From Sarcocystis neurona (lineage: Eukaryota > Apicomplexa > Conoidasida > Eucoccidiorida > Sarcocystidae): DNA of 64,000 nt. Positions 46,100 through 57,385 of the stretch are shown in pieces. The stretch is taken from the NCBI GenBank assembly GCA_000727475.1, contig KL647292.1:261413-325412 (forward strand). Direction: 5' to 3'. The position numbers and the translations under genes are program-made. A model generated the notes under the pieces. It had not been told where the DNA came from. It did no database searches and was given only the letters and a program-made list of their open reading frames with translations. Positions within the stretch are counted from its first letter, which is position 1. Each line of letters starts with the position of its first letter.

Positions 46100-46396
46100 A
46101 TGAAGCTAACTAATAGGTACATACCTAAGTGCGTGCATCTACGTGTAAATGGTCCCAATTCTACTGCAGTGTGGGGTTGTCAGGCGTCTTCGGGAAGCGA
46201 GTATTTTGTGCCCGAGAGATCGCTCTCTGCAGCACACGTGTTTGGCAAGCTCGCGCCATTTTCGTTTCTTCGAAGGGAGTTTCCAAAAACTCTTCACGAC
46301 TTGTTCGTGGAAATTTGTCGTCTTTACTACACATCGCCGCATGCAGAGACTTGTTTACATCCGCACAGAGACTTTGGAAATTCGAAAGGTCGATGA
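46100..46396 (+). CDS. Small hypothetical ORF or exon
   Basis: This is an ATG-started frame of 98 residues whose composition is ordinary rather than repeat-driven (contains VNGPNSTAVWGCQASSGSEYF and FPKTLHDLFVEICRLYY). Overlapping frames on both strands are also open in this 500-base island. The alternative plus frame extends to 46652 with a charged tail ending QQLLRQLNRR, so an intron could join the two. The family was not recognised. The island is flanked by TA/CA simple sequence on both sides, which suggests a short real gene, but the strand is not certain. Confidence 0.3.
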   Translation: MKLTNRYIPKCVHLRVNGPNSTAVWGCQASSGSEYFVPERSLSAAHVFGKLAPFSFLRREFPKTLHDLFVEICRLYYTSPHAETCLHPHRDFGNSKGR

Positions 46397-46659
46397 GACA
46401 GGGATGAGCCACCAGCAGCAACCGCGTTATCTCTGCGTAGACACACAGGCGCTAGAAGTACGCGGAAGAGTTTTCCTCGCTTTGGCCAGTCCACGCGGAA
46501 ACCAGCCCCGCTCTTTTTGGCGAGGAAAACACAAAGAGATAGACGCGGGGAGAAGCAAAAGTGAAGAAGACAACAAAGAGACATCACCCACACAGAGACG
46601 AGACGCCAAAAAAACACACCAGCAGCTTCTACGACAACTGAACCGTCGCTAAATATAAA

Positions 46660-47541
46660 TACACGTGCAGTTGTCCACAAAGCTGAATCCACCTACCCAC
46701 AACTATATACATATATATAAATATATGTGTACTCCCCAGACACATACATATATATATATGTACGTACGTATATACGTACACGCCAGGATGTGCGCAGGTG
46801 AGCCTATAACGTAAAAGAGGCAGAGAACGAGTTAACAAGTAGATGTTGTCATCCGCGCAGGTACACACATGCGTGTGTACGTATGTACGAATAGATATCA
46901 GTATACACTAGAATACGTATAGATTGTAATACACATACACACATACGTATATACATAGATAGACGTATACACGTATGTCCAGTAGCGCCCTAGTGTACTC
47001 ACCACCAAACCACACAAAGCGGCACACCATAAAGCTAAATATATATGTCATAAATATATACATATATGTGTCAATATGAGGAAGGCGCTCTGGAAGAGAA
47101 ACATATACATACATACAAAGAGATAAAGAAGAAAACTGCTGCGACGCGGTTTCTGCAAGCAAAGCCTAACTGACTCTATGGCACGCTCCTCTCAATCCAC
47201 CCACACACCAATGCGAAAAAAGCGCCCTTCCCCTGCTGCGGATTTCCCTCCTGCTGCTGCTGCTGTGGCTCCCGTGCTGCGCCGCAGCTCCGGCTTCTGC
47301 TGCTGCTGTTGGTGGGGTTGCTGCAGCTAGGACGTCTGCTGCTTGTGTGATACCGGCTGCTGCCGCAGTGGCCGCGCCTCCGACCGCTGCGTTTTTTCGA
47401 GTCTGCGGTAGTTCTTCTGGCTCGCACCGCCACTGCGGCTGCTGCTGCACTTCCAACTGCCCGCTTTTCGCTGCCACAGCTGTAGACGCTGCACGAGGCG
47501 CCCTGCTGTTGCTGCTGCTTACTCCTCCCGCGCGCTGTTGT
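46660..47541. other. Intergenic DNA downstream of QTRT2
   Basis: TA/TACGTA simple sequence fills 46700-47060. From about 47166 CTG-type sequence resumes, with a minus-strand open frame (47166-47606) overlapping the 3' end of QTRT2 in another frame; it is probably a shadow or 3' UTR. No polyadenylation signal was assigned. Confidence 0.4.
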
Positions 47542-50500
47542 TTACGAAGCAGCATAACATGAAAAAGAAGAAGAGTCGCAGCAGTGCACGAGAAAAGCTT
47601 TGACAAAGGGAAGAAGTCTTTGTTGCAGCAGTGCAGTGCGGAAGCACGCCGCTAATGCTTCGAGTACCTGCAAGTTGTGCTGCAGCAGAAGCGCAGGCCC
47701 CGACAGCTCTCGCCTCTGCAACAGGTGGTGTATGTACGCCCGCGTCTCGCCCACTGCGCTGCACCGCGCAATCACACTGCTGTTGTTTTCTACGCCATTG
47801 CTGCTGCTGACTAAATTTCTGTTATTGTCCCGGTTGCACAAATCACTGCTGCTGCTGCTTGTGCTGCTCCCGTTGCCACTAACGCCGCCACGCCCGCTGC
47901 TGCAGTCGCTCCCGCTGCCTCTTGGATTGTTGCTGCTGTTGAAGATAACGCCTGTGCTGCTGCTGTCGCTGCTGCCTGGACTGCTGTTCATGGGGCCGGC
48001 AGAGCCGAGCTCGTGCGGTGTACACCGGTTGCTGCACGCCAAAGAGGAAGAAGAATAAGAGGATGAAGGAGAGGAAGACTCAAAAATAGCACACAGAGGA
48101 GTAAAATCGTTTCTGTACGAAGTCTCGTTCAAATTGAAGAAAAGAAACTGCTGAGACCCTTTCTGCTTCACTGCTGCTTCCAGCAAACATCGGGCTGCTG
48201 CTGTTTCTGTCTCTTCCTCTACCCCTGCTCTCCTTTCTTCTCCTCCATTCCCCTTGCGTCTATCCTCCCGTACGCTTCCGACGCCGCTGCTGCTATAACA
48301 GTTGCTGCTGCTTTGTTCTCTGGTGTTGCTCGTGCTGCTGCTGCTGCTAAAGCTGCCGTCGCTGTCGCTGCCGTAGTGTTCCTTGTCAATCCTTTCCTCT
48401 GGGCTGCAGCACTTATCACGTTCGAGCAGCACATACGGGTTGAACGCATACGCGAGACCTTCATTCGAGTGTACGTACACCGCAGCAGCCTCCACGACGT
48501 CCGCCCCACAGCAGAACGCATGCAAAACTTCCAGCGGTCCTCCCACCCGCTCCGTCAAGGAAACAAAGCGAGGAAGAGAAAGAGGTACGTGCCGCACTGC
48601 AGCAGCAAACAGAGAATACCTTTCTTCGAGAGAGGCCGCTCCAGACATCCCCCCCACATGCACCCCGCTAACCCCACACTCACAAACATCACTCGTTGCT
48701 GCAGTCGCAGCAGCGGGCCCGCAAGCAAGAGCGCAACAAGCAGCAGTGCAACAACAGAAGTGTCCTGCCCCTGCTGGTCGTGTGAGCGCAGCAGCGGCCG
48801 TAGCACCCTTAAGAGCGACACAGCAACGACGTTCCTGCTGCTGTTGCTGCTGCTCCTGCTGCTGCTCCTGCTTCTCGTAGTCCTGTTGCTGCCGCAGGGG
48901 AGACAGCAGCAGCAGCAGCTGCTGGAAACGTTTGCTGATATACTCGCGCAATAGCAGAGAAGAGCCCCCCTGCAGGGTGGCAATTACGTGAGGAACACGC
49001 GGAGGCAGCAGGGACGGAAGTGAAGATGAAGAAGAACTTGTAAAGTCACCTGAAGCAGAAGCAGCCGCGTCTGCAGCACTGCCAACTTCGCCAGCTGCCA
49101 CATCTGCACGAGAGTTGCTGCTGTTCTGCTGCTGCGACCGCCAAAGGGTCACAGGGTCGCCGTGGACATATGGCGGCCCTGCGTGACAGCAACAGACTCC
49201 ACCGCAGAGGCGGCCTACTTCTTCTACCGCCACCTTGCTGCTGCAGTTACGGTAGCTACCGCTCTCACCGCTTCTGCTGCACTTTAAACTACTGCTGCTG
49301 GAGCAGCCGATGCTACCGTCCACCTGCATGTCGCTAGCTTCGCTGCTGCTGCTCCTGTCCGTCATGTTTGCAATGCCGCTGCTGTCGTGTTGAAGGCTAT
49401 GTGGACTGTTGTTACAGCTTCCGCTGCTGCTGCTGTCGCTTTCTGCCTGCTGGCCACTGCAGCAGGCAGAACAAGAGCAGAAGCACAAACCAGCAGAAGA
49501 GCAGCAGGGCACGCACCACTGCACTTGTTCGCGTAGGCGCAATAGCACGTCCAAAAGAATATTTTCTCCAGTCTGCAGTGCCTTCCTGTCTCTCTTGCTG
49601 GCCCCACACCACCGCCAGTCTCCCACCAAATTAACCTGCTGTTGCTGCTGCTGGTGCTGCGCTTGATGCGACTGTTGAGCACAGTCCGGCTGCTCCTCCA
49701 GCTTCTCCGCCACGTGGAGCTTCGTCTGTTGCTGCTCCTGCTGCTGTCCCTGGAGCTGCAGCAGCTGCCCCTGCTGCTGCGCCGGCGTTCTGTCCGTAGG
49801 CACCCTCTCGTCAAGACGAGCAGAATCGCTGCTGCAACCCGTGCGGGCGTCGCTGTTGCTGCGGCTCACGGTGCTGCTGCTGCCGGGACCCGTGTTGCTG
49901 TTGCAACTACTGCTGCTGCAGCTGTTCTTCGCATCCCGCGTGCCGGCGGGAGTGTGTGGCTGCTGCTGCTGCTGTTGTGTTTCTTCACAAGGGACGGTGA
50001 GCATGTGGACTTGCAGCGCCCCAGCAGCAGCAACGAGCAGCCTCCCCGTAAGTGCTACTTTCCCAGCGGAAGTTTTTAAGTCGACGTGTGCTTCTCCCGT
50101 CCCTGTTGCGGTTGTCGCGCTTCCGCCTGTTCCTCCTCTCTTTGCTGCTGCCCCTCCTCTAAGTGCTGCTTGTCCTCCGCCTGCTTCCCTACTACTGTCT
50201 TCTTCTGCAACAGCCTGTTGCTTTCCCTGTCGCTTCCGCTGCCTCCGGCTCTCACCAGCACCACACCCCCCACGCTCCCCATCTTGAATAGGGTTACCTG
50301 TACTGCTGCTGTTGTTCTGGCTGTTGCTGCTGCTGCTGTTGCTGCNNNNNNNNNNNNNNNNNNNNNNNNNNNNNNNNNNNNNNNNNNNNNNNNNNNNNNN
50401 NNNNNNNNNNNNNNNNNNNNNNNNNNNNNNNNNNNNNNNNNNNNNNNNNNNNNNNNNNNNNNNNNNNNNNNNNNNNNNNNNNNNNNNNNNNNNNNNNNNN

Positions 50501-52048
50501 NNNNNNNNNNNNNNNNNNNNNNNNNNNNNNNNNNNNNNNNNNNNNNNNNNNNNNNNNNNNNNNNNNNNNNNNNNNNNNNNNNNNNNNNNNNNNNNNNNNN
50601 NNNNNNNNNNNNNNNNNNNNNNNNNNNNNNNNNNNNNNNNNNNNNNNNNNNNNNNNNNNNNNNNNNNNNNNNNNNNNNNNNNNNNNNNNNNNNNNNNNNN
50701 NNNNNNNNNNNNNNNNNNNNNNNNNNNNNNNNNNNNNNNNNNNNNNNNNNNNNNNNNNNNNNNNNNNNNNNNNNNNNNNNNNNNNNNNNNNNNNNNNNNN
50801 NNNNNNNNNNNNNNNNNNNNNNNNNNNNNNNNNNCTGTTGCTGCTGCTGGTGGTGCTGTTGCCGCGGTTGCTGCTGCTCTTAAGACTGTCCTCGGATGCT
50901 GCAGTGTCGCTGCTGCGGTAATCTGCTCCAAGACGCTGTCTTTTTCTCCCCACACCGTGTCCGACCTCTTCCTGTTGCTGCTGCTGCCCTCCTTCCTTTA
51001 TCTCACCAAGTAAACAAGTCGAATCACCAGCAGCAGGGCAAAGAGCAGCAGCAGGACCAGTCGCTGCGGAATCCTTTGCAGCAGCGCAACCCACCACAGC
51101 AGCAGGCGTAACAGTCGCAGGAGCCACAACAGCTTCCGCGGCAGCTGCGACAGCAGGAAGTTGCTGTTGACGCGTGGTGTTGTGCCGGGGGGCCGCCGCA
51201 GCAGGGCGTCGTTCAGCAACATGCTGCAGCACATCTGCTGCTGTCAAATGACACGCAAATCCTCGCAGATCACACACAGGTGGAAGCGACACATGTTCCC
51301 CGTCTCTGCGGCGGGCCCCGTCTTCCACCGCTCCTTTCTGCTGCTGCTGCCACTGCTGCTGCTGCTGTGTCTGCGGCGGCTGCGACGCTGGCTGCTGTTG
51401 CCGTTGCTGCTGTTGCGGCAGCAGCTGCTGCTGAGTCCACCAGTTCTGGTAAAGCGGCAGCAGCAGACAGGCGTCGTTCGCAGGGTACGTCAGCAGCTTC
51501 AGCGTAGGAATATTGCGCCGCAGCAGCGGCGGCAGCAGCAGATATGGCGCGCCGCACCGCGTTGCCAGCGTTAATGTTGGGGTGTACATACACCTGAGAA
51601 GCAGTCCAACTCGCGGCCCCACATCTCCTCCGGCTGTTGTGGCAGGCGTTGTGAGAAAGCTGCTGCTTGTGTCGCATGGCCGCTCCTGCTCCTGCCGCTG
51701 CGTCCACAGCGGCGACGGCAGGCCGGCGCCCCACAACGCGCAGCCACACCCATCACCAGCAGCACCAGCAGCGGCGCCGGCAGCAGCAGCAGCAGGTAGC
51801 AGGCCAGGACCTGTCGGTGCAGCAGCAAGAGGGAACGAAGACTGCAGCGGCTCCCACAAGGGACCCCGCGCCCGCAGCAGCGAGTGGAAGTGGCGGCACA
51901 GCTTAAAAGACGCAACATCCCTTGCCCGTCCTTCTCTACAGACAGCGGCGGAAGACTGTTCGGCCTGGGACTGCTTGATAGTTCCACCTGCAGCTGCTGC
52001 AGGCGCTAGCAGCGGGGATGTCCCTGCAGCAGATGCTGCTGGCGCCAT
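47542..52048 (-). CDS. QTRT2: Queuine tRNA-ribosyltransferase accessory subunit 2 (QTRT2-like)
   Basis: QTRT2 pairs with catalytic QTRT1 to exchange guanine-34 for queuine in GUN-anticodon tRNAs. The minus-strand reading follows the family order: CGAPYLLLPPLL and EHVSLPPVCDL (before the gap), GKVALTGRLLVAAAGALQ, KRDRKALQTGENILLDVLLRL, PHVIATLQGG, GVHVGGMSGAASLEERY, VGGPLEVLHAFCCGADVVEA with YVHSNEGLAYAF, LFFNLNETSYRNDFTPL, and ETRAYIHHLLQRRELSGPALLLQHNL near the C-terminus. The catalytic-loop position reads VEAAAVY, like the non-catalytic subunit (FESFFPY) and not the DCVLPTR of active enzymes. Start is the ATG at 52048. Long Gln/Ser/Asn insertions separate the motifs. A 489-N gap (50346-50834) interrupts it and the reading frame differs on the two sides. 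The CxCxxC zinc motif expected before TRAYIHH is not intact; a ~110-residue Ser/Asn-rich stretch or an unrecognised intron occupies its place. Confidence 0.88.
50346..50834. other. Assembly gap (N)
   Basis: 489 undetermined bases are flanked on both sides by GCTGTTGCTGCTGCTG-type repeats. It lies within the QTRT2 reading. The frame left of the gap and the frame right of it differ, so the true length is probably not 489 modulo 3, or an intron boundary is hidden inside. Confidence 1.
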
Positions 52049-53946
52049 GCTGCTTGCAACTGCTCGCGCTTCTGCTGTCGCCGCTGCCGCTCAGGATGTT
52101 TGCGCTGCTCTGGCCACAGGTCCTGCTGCTTCCCCTGGTGCTCTTCTTCTCACTGCTGTGGGAGTTGCTCGTGCTGCTCCTCCTGAAGTTGCTGCTGCCG
52201 TTCCTGCGTGCGCTATGCTGGGCGCAGTTGCTCTTTCCCCTGTTGCGCTTCTTCCTGCTGCTCTGGTGGCACTTCCTGTCGCTCTCGCTGCCGTCGCTCC
52301 ACCTCCTTCTCCTGGTGCTGCTGATGCTGCTGACCCAAGGATACTATTGCTGACACGGCTGCTGTGGTGCTGCGGCTGCGACTGCTGCTGCTCCTGCCGC
52401 TGCGAGCACTGCTCCTGCCGTTCCCCGCCTTGCTGCTAGTCACCGCGCTGCTAAGGCTACGGTCGCCGCTTCTGCTGCTGCTGCTGCAATTATCCTCCGT
52501 CACTCAGCGGAGCAGCAACATCCGTACGGTGACGCAAGACCCCCGCACCTCCACACGGACAGCCTGCATCCCCGGGGCTGGCGCCACTGCAGGCAGCCAA
52601 ATACCCACCACGTCGAGCAACCCTACGACTGTACCGCTACACACGTAGACTTGACAGTAAAAAACAGGAGTGCAGGCCGCGCGCCCACTTCTCCACGGAC
52701 CCTACACATGTACATATGTCTATCTACAATATATGGAGGTATGTACACACAAACACGACGCAGATACAGTAAGACAGGCGAGACGCAGATACGCCACACG
52801 TGTCTGTTCCCTGAAGAACGAAGTGGAAATCTATCTAGGTGGAACGGTGCTGGAGTGCGCATGCCTAGACATGCGTGTACACACATATGTACGCGTACGC
52901 GTAGAGCTAGCAAAAAACCGAAAGCGAAGGTGGCAGGCAGGTGTCTGTACACCCGAAAAGTCGCAAGGGGAGGCCGGCACGACAACGCACGGGAAGCAGT
53001 AAATACGCAGGGCTGCTTCGCCAGCAGGAGTCCTCGTGGTCGGTCATGTGGCAACAGCAGGAGGAGAGAAATTGGCCAGGACACTGACGACAGACAGGCC
53101 CAGCGGTGGCAGGCAGCAGGGCCAGCCCCGCCTTGTCCTCCTGCTGCTCCTGCTGTGGCTGGTGACTGCCGACGCCTCTGTAGCAGCTGCTGCTACTTCT
53201 TCTTCAAAAAAAGGGAAAAGGCGAGACGATGAAGGACTCTGTGCTGCAGCCTAAGACGAGCGCAAGCAACTGCCTGGCCATCACCGCCCCTGCTTCGGCA
53301 CGGGCGGGCACTGCAGAGGGACCCTCACAAGAAGTGGGGTGGTCGCTGCTGCGTCTCTCGGGCCGCTGCTGCTGCTCTTGGTCCGCTTTTTGCTGCTGTG
53401 GTTGTTCCTTTGCGTCTGCTGCTGCGGCTCTTTCGTCACTGCTGCTGTTTCTAGAGAACAACGAGACAATCCTTGCGCTTCCTCAGTTCCCTGCTGTTGC
53501 ATCTGCCGCTGCTGTGGGCTGCTCCTCTCGTGCGACAGCCATACGCATTTCGGCAAAAAAGAACACGTCGGAGAAGGCTGAAGCGTCAATCAATCACGAC
53601 TATTAGCAGGACGCATGCGCCCGCCGCTGCATGCACGGGTACCCTGCAGTGAGCCCAGCACAGGCGCAGCAGAACCACACCTGCAGCCGACCAAGCAAAC
53701 GGGTCTGCTAGCAGCCAAGGGCAGCAGCAGCATTAGCCAGTAGCACCAGCAGTACAACCAGCTGCATCCGCTGGCGTCGTGGGGCAGCATCTGTCAGGCG
53801 CGTAGAGCAGCAGCAGATTGTCGGGAGTAGCAGCTTGATCGCCGCGCCTCACGTGCAACAGGGCGACAGAGCTGCTGCTACTGCGCTGGTCCCAGAGCGG
53901 AGTTGTCACAAACAGCAGCAACTATTCATAGAGGCACGTAGTCCAC
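52049..53946. other. Unassigned DNA upstream of QTRT2
   Basis: CTG-type sequence continues to about 52500 on the minus-strand side, giving Ser/Gln-rich frames such as 52213-52503, which could be 5' UTR or an upstream exon. 52650-52900 holds TA/TACGTA simple sequence. Short frames of both strands at 53204-53606 include a complex-looking minus-strand end (MARQLLALVLGCSTESFIV) without further support. Confidence 0.35.
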
Positions 53947-54537
53947 GTGAAGCCCGCCGAGACGCGAGCCTGTTACACTCGCAGCACTGTCGTAGATATA
54001 TGTAAAACGGGGGGGGGGCCGACTACAGCAGCAGCATGGACACCAGCGTCTTGTTGGCGAGTCGGCGGAGCACCAGCTGCCTGCGGCTGCTGCAGCGCTG
54101 CAGCGGTGACACGAGAACACGAGGAGAGCGAAGAGCGTTTGCAGCAGGAGACACAGCAGCAGGACAGAGGCAACCGCAGTAGCAGCAGCAGAGGGTGCAG
54201 CACAGGACCGCATTTGCAGAAGCTGCTGGATGGCAGCGAGGAAGCCTACGGTGAGGTAACATGTGCTGCACGTGTGTTTATTGCGGAGCTGTGCCGACAG
54301 AGCCGTCGCAGCACCAGCCGACCGGCCGCAGCGCACCGCAATGCAAGACGCTACAGCAGCGGTCTCTGCAGCACCTGGAGACCAGGAATAAGCAGCAGCT
54401 GCAGCTGTGTACGCTCGTGGCAGCGACGCAGCGAGGCCACTGTCGCTAGCGGCGCGGGTAGCCGGAGGGTGAGTCCGTCCGCACCAGCATCGCCCAATCG
54501 ACAGCAGCAGCGTAAGCAGCAGCAGCGTAACCAGTAG
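53947..54537 (+). CDS. Possible coding exon, plus strand
   Basis: This is an open frame without an ATG start, ending in a stop at 54535-54537. It mixes Ser/Gln runs with a complex helical part (HLQKLLDGSEEAYGEV followed by ARVFIAELCRQSRR) that does not look like a shadow of CAG repeats. CAG is on this strand. A GTGAGG donor inside (near 54252) could end the exon early in a different frame. The family was not recognised. It may belong with the candidate secreted protein that starts 150 bases downstream. Confidence 0.3.
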   Translation: MKPAETRACYTRSTVVDICKTGGGPTTAAAWTPASCWRVGGAPAACGCCSAAAVTREHEESEERLQQETQQQDRGNRSSSSRGCSTGPHLQKLLDGSEEAYGEVTCAARVFIAELCRQSRRSTSRPAAAHRNARRYSSGLCSTWRPGISSSCSCVRSWQRRSEATVASGAGSRRVSPSAPASPNRQQQRKQQQRNQ

Positions 54538-54685
54538 CAGCACGCGCCGCAGCAGCTGGAGCAACTGCAGCAATACGCGCCGCAGCGACGTTGTGGCGAC
54601 GTCCCCGCTAAAACAGCAGCACGCCGTTGCTCGTCACAGAAGAGAAGCGTAACATGCCGGTGAACCGGTGCAGGTTCGTCCTCAC

Positions 54686-55333
54686 ATGCGCTTGTTGACT
54701 CCACATTTGTTGTCACTCTCCGCTATCTTTGTTGCTGCTTCAACGCTCAAGCGTGTCTCTGCGAGTGCTGCAGGCCCGTCCCCTTTATTGTTTTTTTCGG
54801 GCGCTTCTATTCCGTTTTCTGGCGTTGCTCGGTTTCCACTCTCTCTTCCGCAGCTTCTCAGCGGCTGCGGCTGCACAGGGGGGAAGAAGCTCGTCTCAAA
54901 CACACACAGCAACTGCAGCAGCAGCCGCGGCCACGCGCTCACGCGCGAACAGCAGAGCAACGAATATTACCAGCAGCAGGAGTCGCCGCAGGAGACAAAG
55001 GGATGGAGACGCGATATCAGCAGCAGCGCAGCAGCAGGAGAAAGGGCTAACAGCGGGCGCAGCCGGAGCAGCGCGCAGCAAGGAAAGTTCGGTCGCGCCA
55101 ACACAGACACACGTCAGAAATACGGGGCAACACGTGAGATCTGCTTGCGGCTGTCTCTCTCACGCGACAGCAAGAACATACGCCCCAGGAGCGAGAAAAG
55201 GAGCAGCAACAGCCGCCGTCGCAGAGGGCTCGCCGGCAGCAGCAGCACAGCAGTGACAGAAGCTCCGTTGACGGAGCGGCAACAGGTGAACAGCAGGACC
55301 AGCAGGCGCACAGCAGAGGCAGCAGAACACTAG
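54686..55333 (+). CDS. Candidate secreted protein with N-terminal signal peptide
   Basis: The frame starts at an ATG at 54686 and runs 215 residues to a stop. The N-terminus (MRLLTPHLLSLSAIFVAAST, then KRVSASAAG) has a hydrophobic core and an Ala-x-Ala-like cleavage region, as expected for a signal peptide. After a Pro/Phe-rich stretch the protein becomes hydrophilic, with Gln, Ser and Arg runs and a basic cluster (RSSNSRRRRG) near the C-terminus. Coccidian secretory proteins often look like this, but no family motif is visible and there is no regular cysteine pattern. The frame could be exon 1 of a longer gene. Repeat-driven composition lowers confidence. Confidence 0.4.
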   Translation: MRLLTPHLLSLSAIFVAASTLKRVSASAAGPSPLLFFSGASIPFSGVARFPLSLPQLLSGCGCTGGKKLVSNTHSNCSSSRGHALTREQQSNEYYQQQESPQETKGWRRDISSSAAAGERANSGRSRSSAQQGKFGRANTDTRQKYGATREICLRLSLSRDSKNIRPRSEKRSSNSRRRRGLAGSSSTAVTEAPLTERQQVNSRTSRRTAEAAEH

Positions 55334-57385
55334 CAAGCGCAACAGGAGGAGCAGCTACTGCTGTAACCGCCAGCTCCGTGCAGTTGCTGCCGCTGCTGCT
55401 GTTGCCACCACGGCGGGGCTGCCCTTACCACTCGGAGTCGTCTCCGTCAAAAGCGAAAAAAGTCCGCACACACTTTCCCACCTGCTGCAGCCCGTGTAGC
55501 TGCTGCCGCCGCAGCGCTGCGGCCCGTTCTTCGGCAACGCTTCTACCGCTGCCCCTGCCGCACGTGCGTCCGGCCTCTGTCTCCTGCTGATGCTCCGCGT
55601 ACGCTGATCCAGCGGCTGCTGCTTCTGTCGCAGCCCGGCGGCACATGCTTTTTCCCGATGGCCCACACACAAGCCCATGGCTCCTGCTCCTGTCCATATT
55701 TACGTGTCCTGACGGGCTGCCGCTGCGGATAACGGTGCTGCTGTGTGACAGGAGCAGGAGCAGCAGCAGCAGCTCTTGTTGTGGCGTGTGAACAAGGCAC
55801 TTGCGCCTTCCCTTTCTCGAAAAAAGACGTGCGTGACCGCCGTTTCCAATGCCAGTTCTCCTGTACTCACGTGCTACAGTTGTAGGAGCATGTATGCCTG
55901 CATGCACTTTGTGTATATATATATATATGCATATATAGGCACGCGTGGAAACATACGCATATATATATTTCTGCTGTCTAAGCAGAGATATATACGGACA
56001 GATAGAGAGGAAGAGCTTCCTTTGTTGCTACAGCGCCACCTGCACTTGCAGAGGATGGGCTCGGCGTCATACTCTATACATACGTAAAATTTCGTACGTA
56101 CACACCTGTGCCCTATATACGCTGAATTACTATACACACTTACGTCTATATGTACATATATATATGCATATATGTATATTCGTATACAAGCGCACTAACA
56201 GACACGTACTCCGTCGATCTAGCTGTCTCTATATTGTTGCACTCATGAACAGAAGCTCTTTCTCTACAGGGGCACGTCGTATACGTCTGCGTGTGTGTGC
56301 GCGTGTGCGCTTCCTTTCTGCTGGCGTTTTCTTCGTACTTTTCTGTATTGATATCTCTGTGTAAATCCATGTACCAAGTTGCTAATGATATATGGATAGC
56401 CACATGCGGACTGTCTGGCTCGCTCGGGAAGTCCATTCTACTTCGTTGACGGGGTAGGGAGCAACGCGTGTCCTGTAAATACAGCCAGTGGTGGGGTGTA
56501 CGTACACCTGACTTGCTCGAGCTCGCTCGCGGTGGAAAAGCTGTAGCAGCAGACTCGTGGGAGGCCACCTGCGATGGGTCCCGACGCAGGAGGAGGTACA
56601 GCAGCAGCAGCAGCCAAGTTGTCGCTGCAGCAGAGACAGTCGCGCACGTGAGCAGCAGGAGTCGCAGAAATTGGACAACGGTGGATGCGGCAGGCCCTGC
56701 AGCAGCGGAGGCTCCTGCAGCAGCAGCAGCAACAGAGTCTCGTAGCAAACGACGCGACCAGCAGCCGCTCCCGTAGTAGCCGCTCCCGTAGCACCCGCCC
56801 CTCCAGCAGCAGCACAGGCCTGCGGCCACTCCGCGATGCAGGAGCAAAGCGACTGGCAGCACGGCAGTCAGCAACAAGCTGCAACAGGGAGGGAGCAGGA
56901 CGAAGACCCTGTACCAGCAGGAGCGCAGTAGAACAGCAGCTACGACCTTGTGGGGTCTTTGCCTCTTCACTACAGAATGCTGCTGCCCCCAGGTGAGGTC
57001 GTCTGCTACTCGCTGCTGCTTCTGTCTACTGCGGCTGCTGCGGGGCGCTCGAGGGCTGCTCCTGGGTCGCGGTCCTTTGCCCCACTAGGGGGTGTTTTTG
57101 GCTTCGTGTTGCCGTAGAGGGAAGAGTCAGCTGCAGCATTCCAGCAAAGATGTATTCGTAGGACGGAGCAGGTCTGTGGCAGCAGAGCAGCAGCAGCAGC
57201 AGAACCAGGATAGGACAGGGCGGCCGCAGTAGGAACCCAGAGCAACACAAGCGACGGCGCAGAAAGGGCAGCAGAAACAGGCCAGCAGCAGCAGGCCAGC
57301 AGCAGCAAACCAGCAACAGCAGGCCAGCAGCAGCGAACGACGAGTAGGAGGAGTAGAAGAAAAAGCAGCGGAGCAGCATTCCGCA
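55334..57385. other. Unassigned DNA
   Basis: A minus-strand frame (55425-55907) ends with a complex-looking tail (LHGLQQVGKCVRTFFAFDGDDSEW split by no repeat) and might be a terminal exon. TA simple sequence lies at 55915-56170. From 56495 CAG-type plus-strand sequence dominates; it opens with the palindrome GGTGTACGTACACC and a protein-like stretch (PDLLELARGGKAVAADSW). None of these could be linked by splice phase. Confidence 0.3.
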
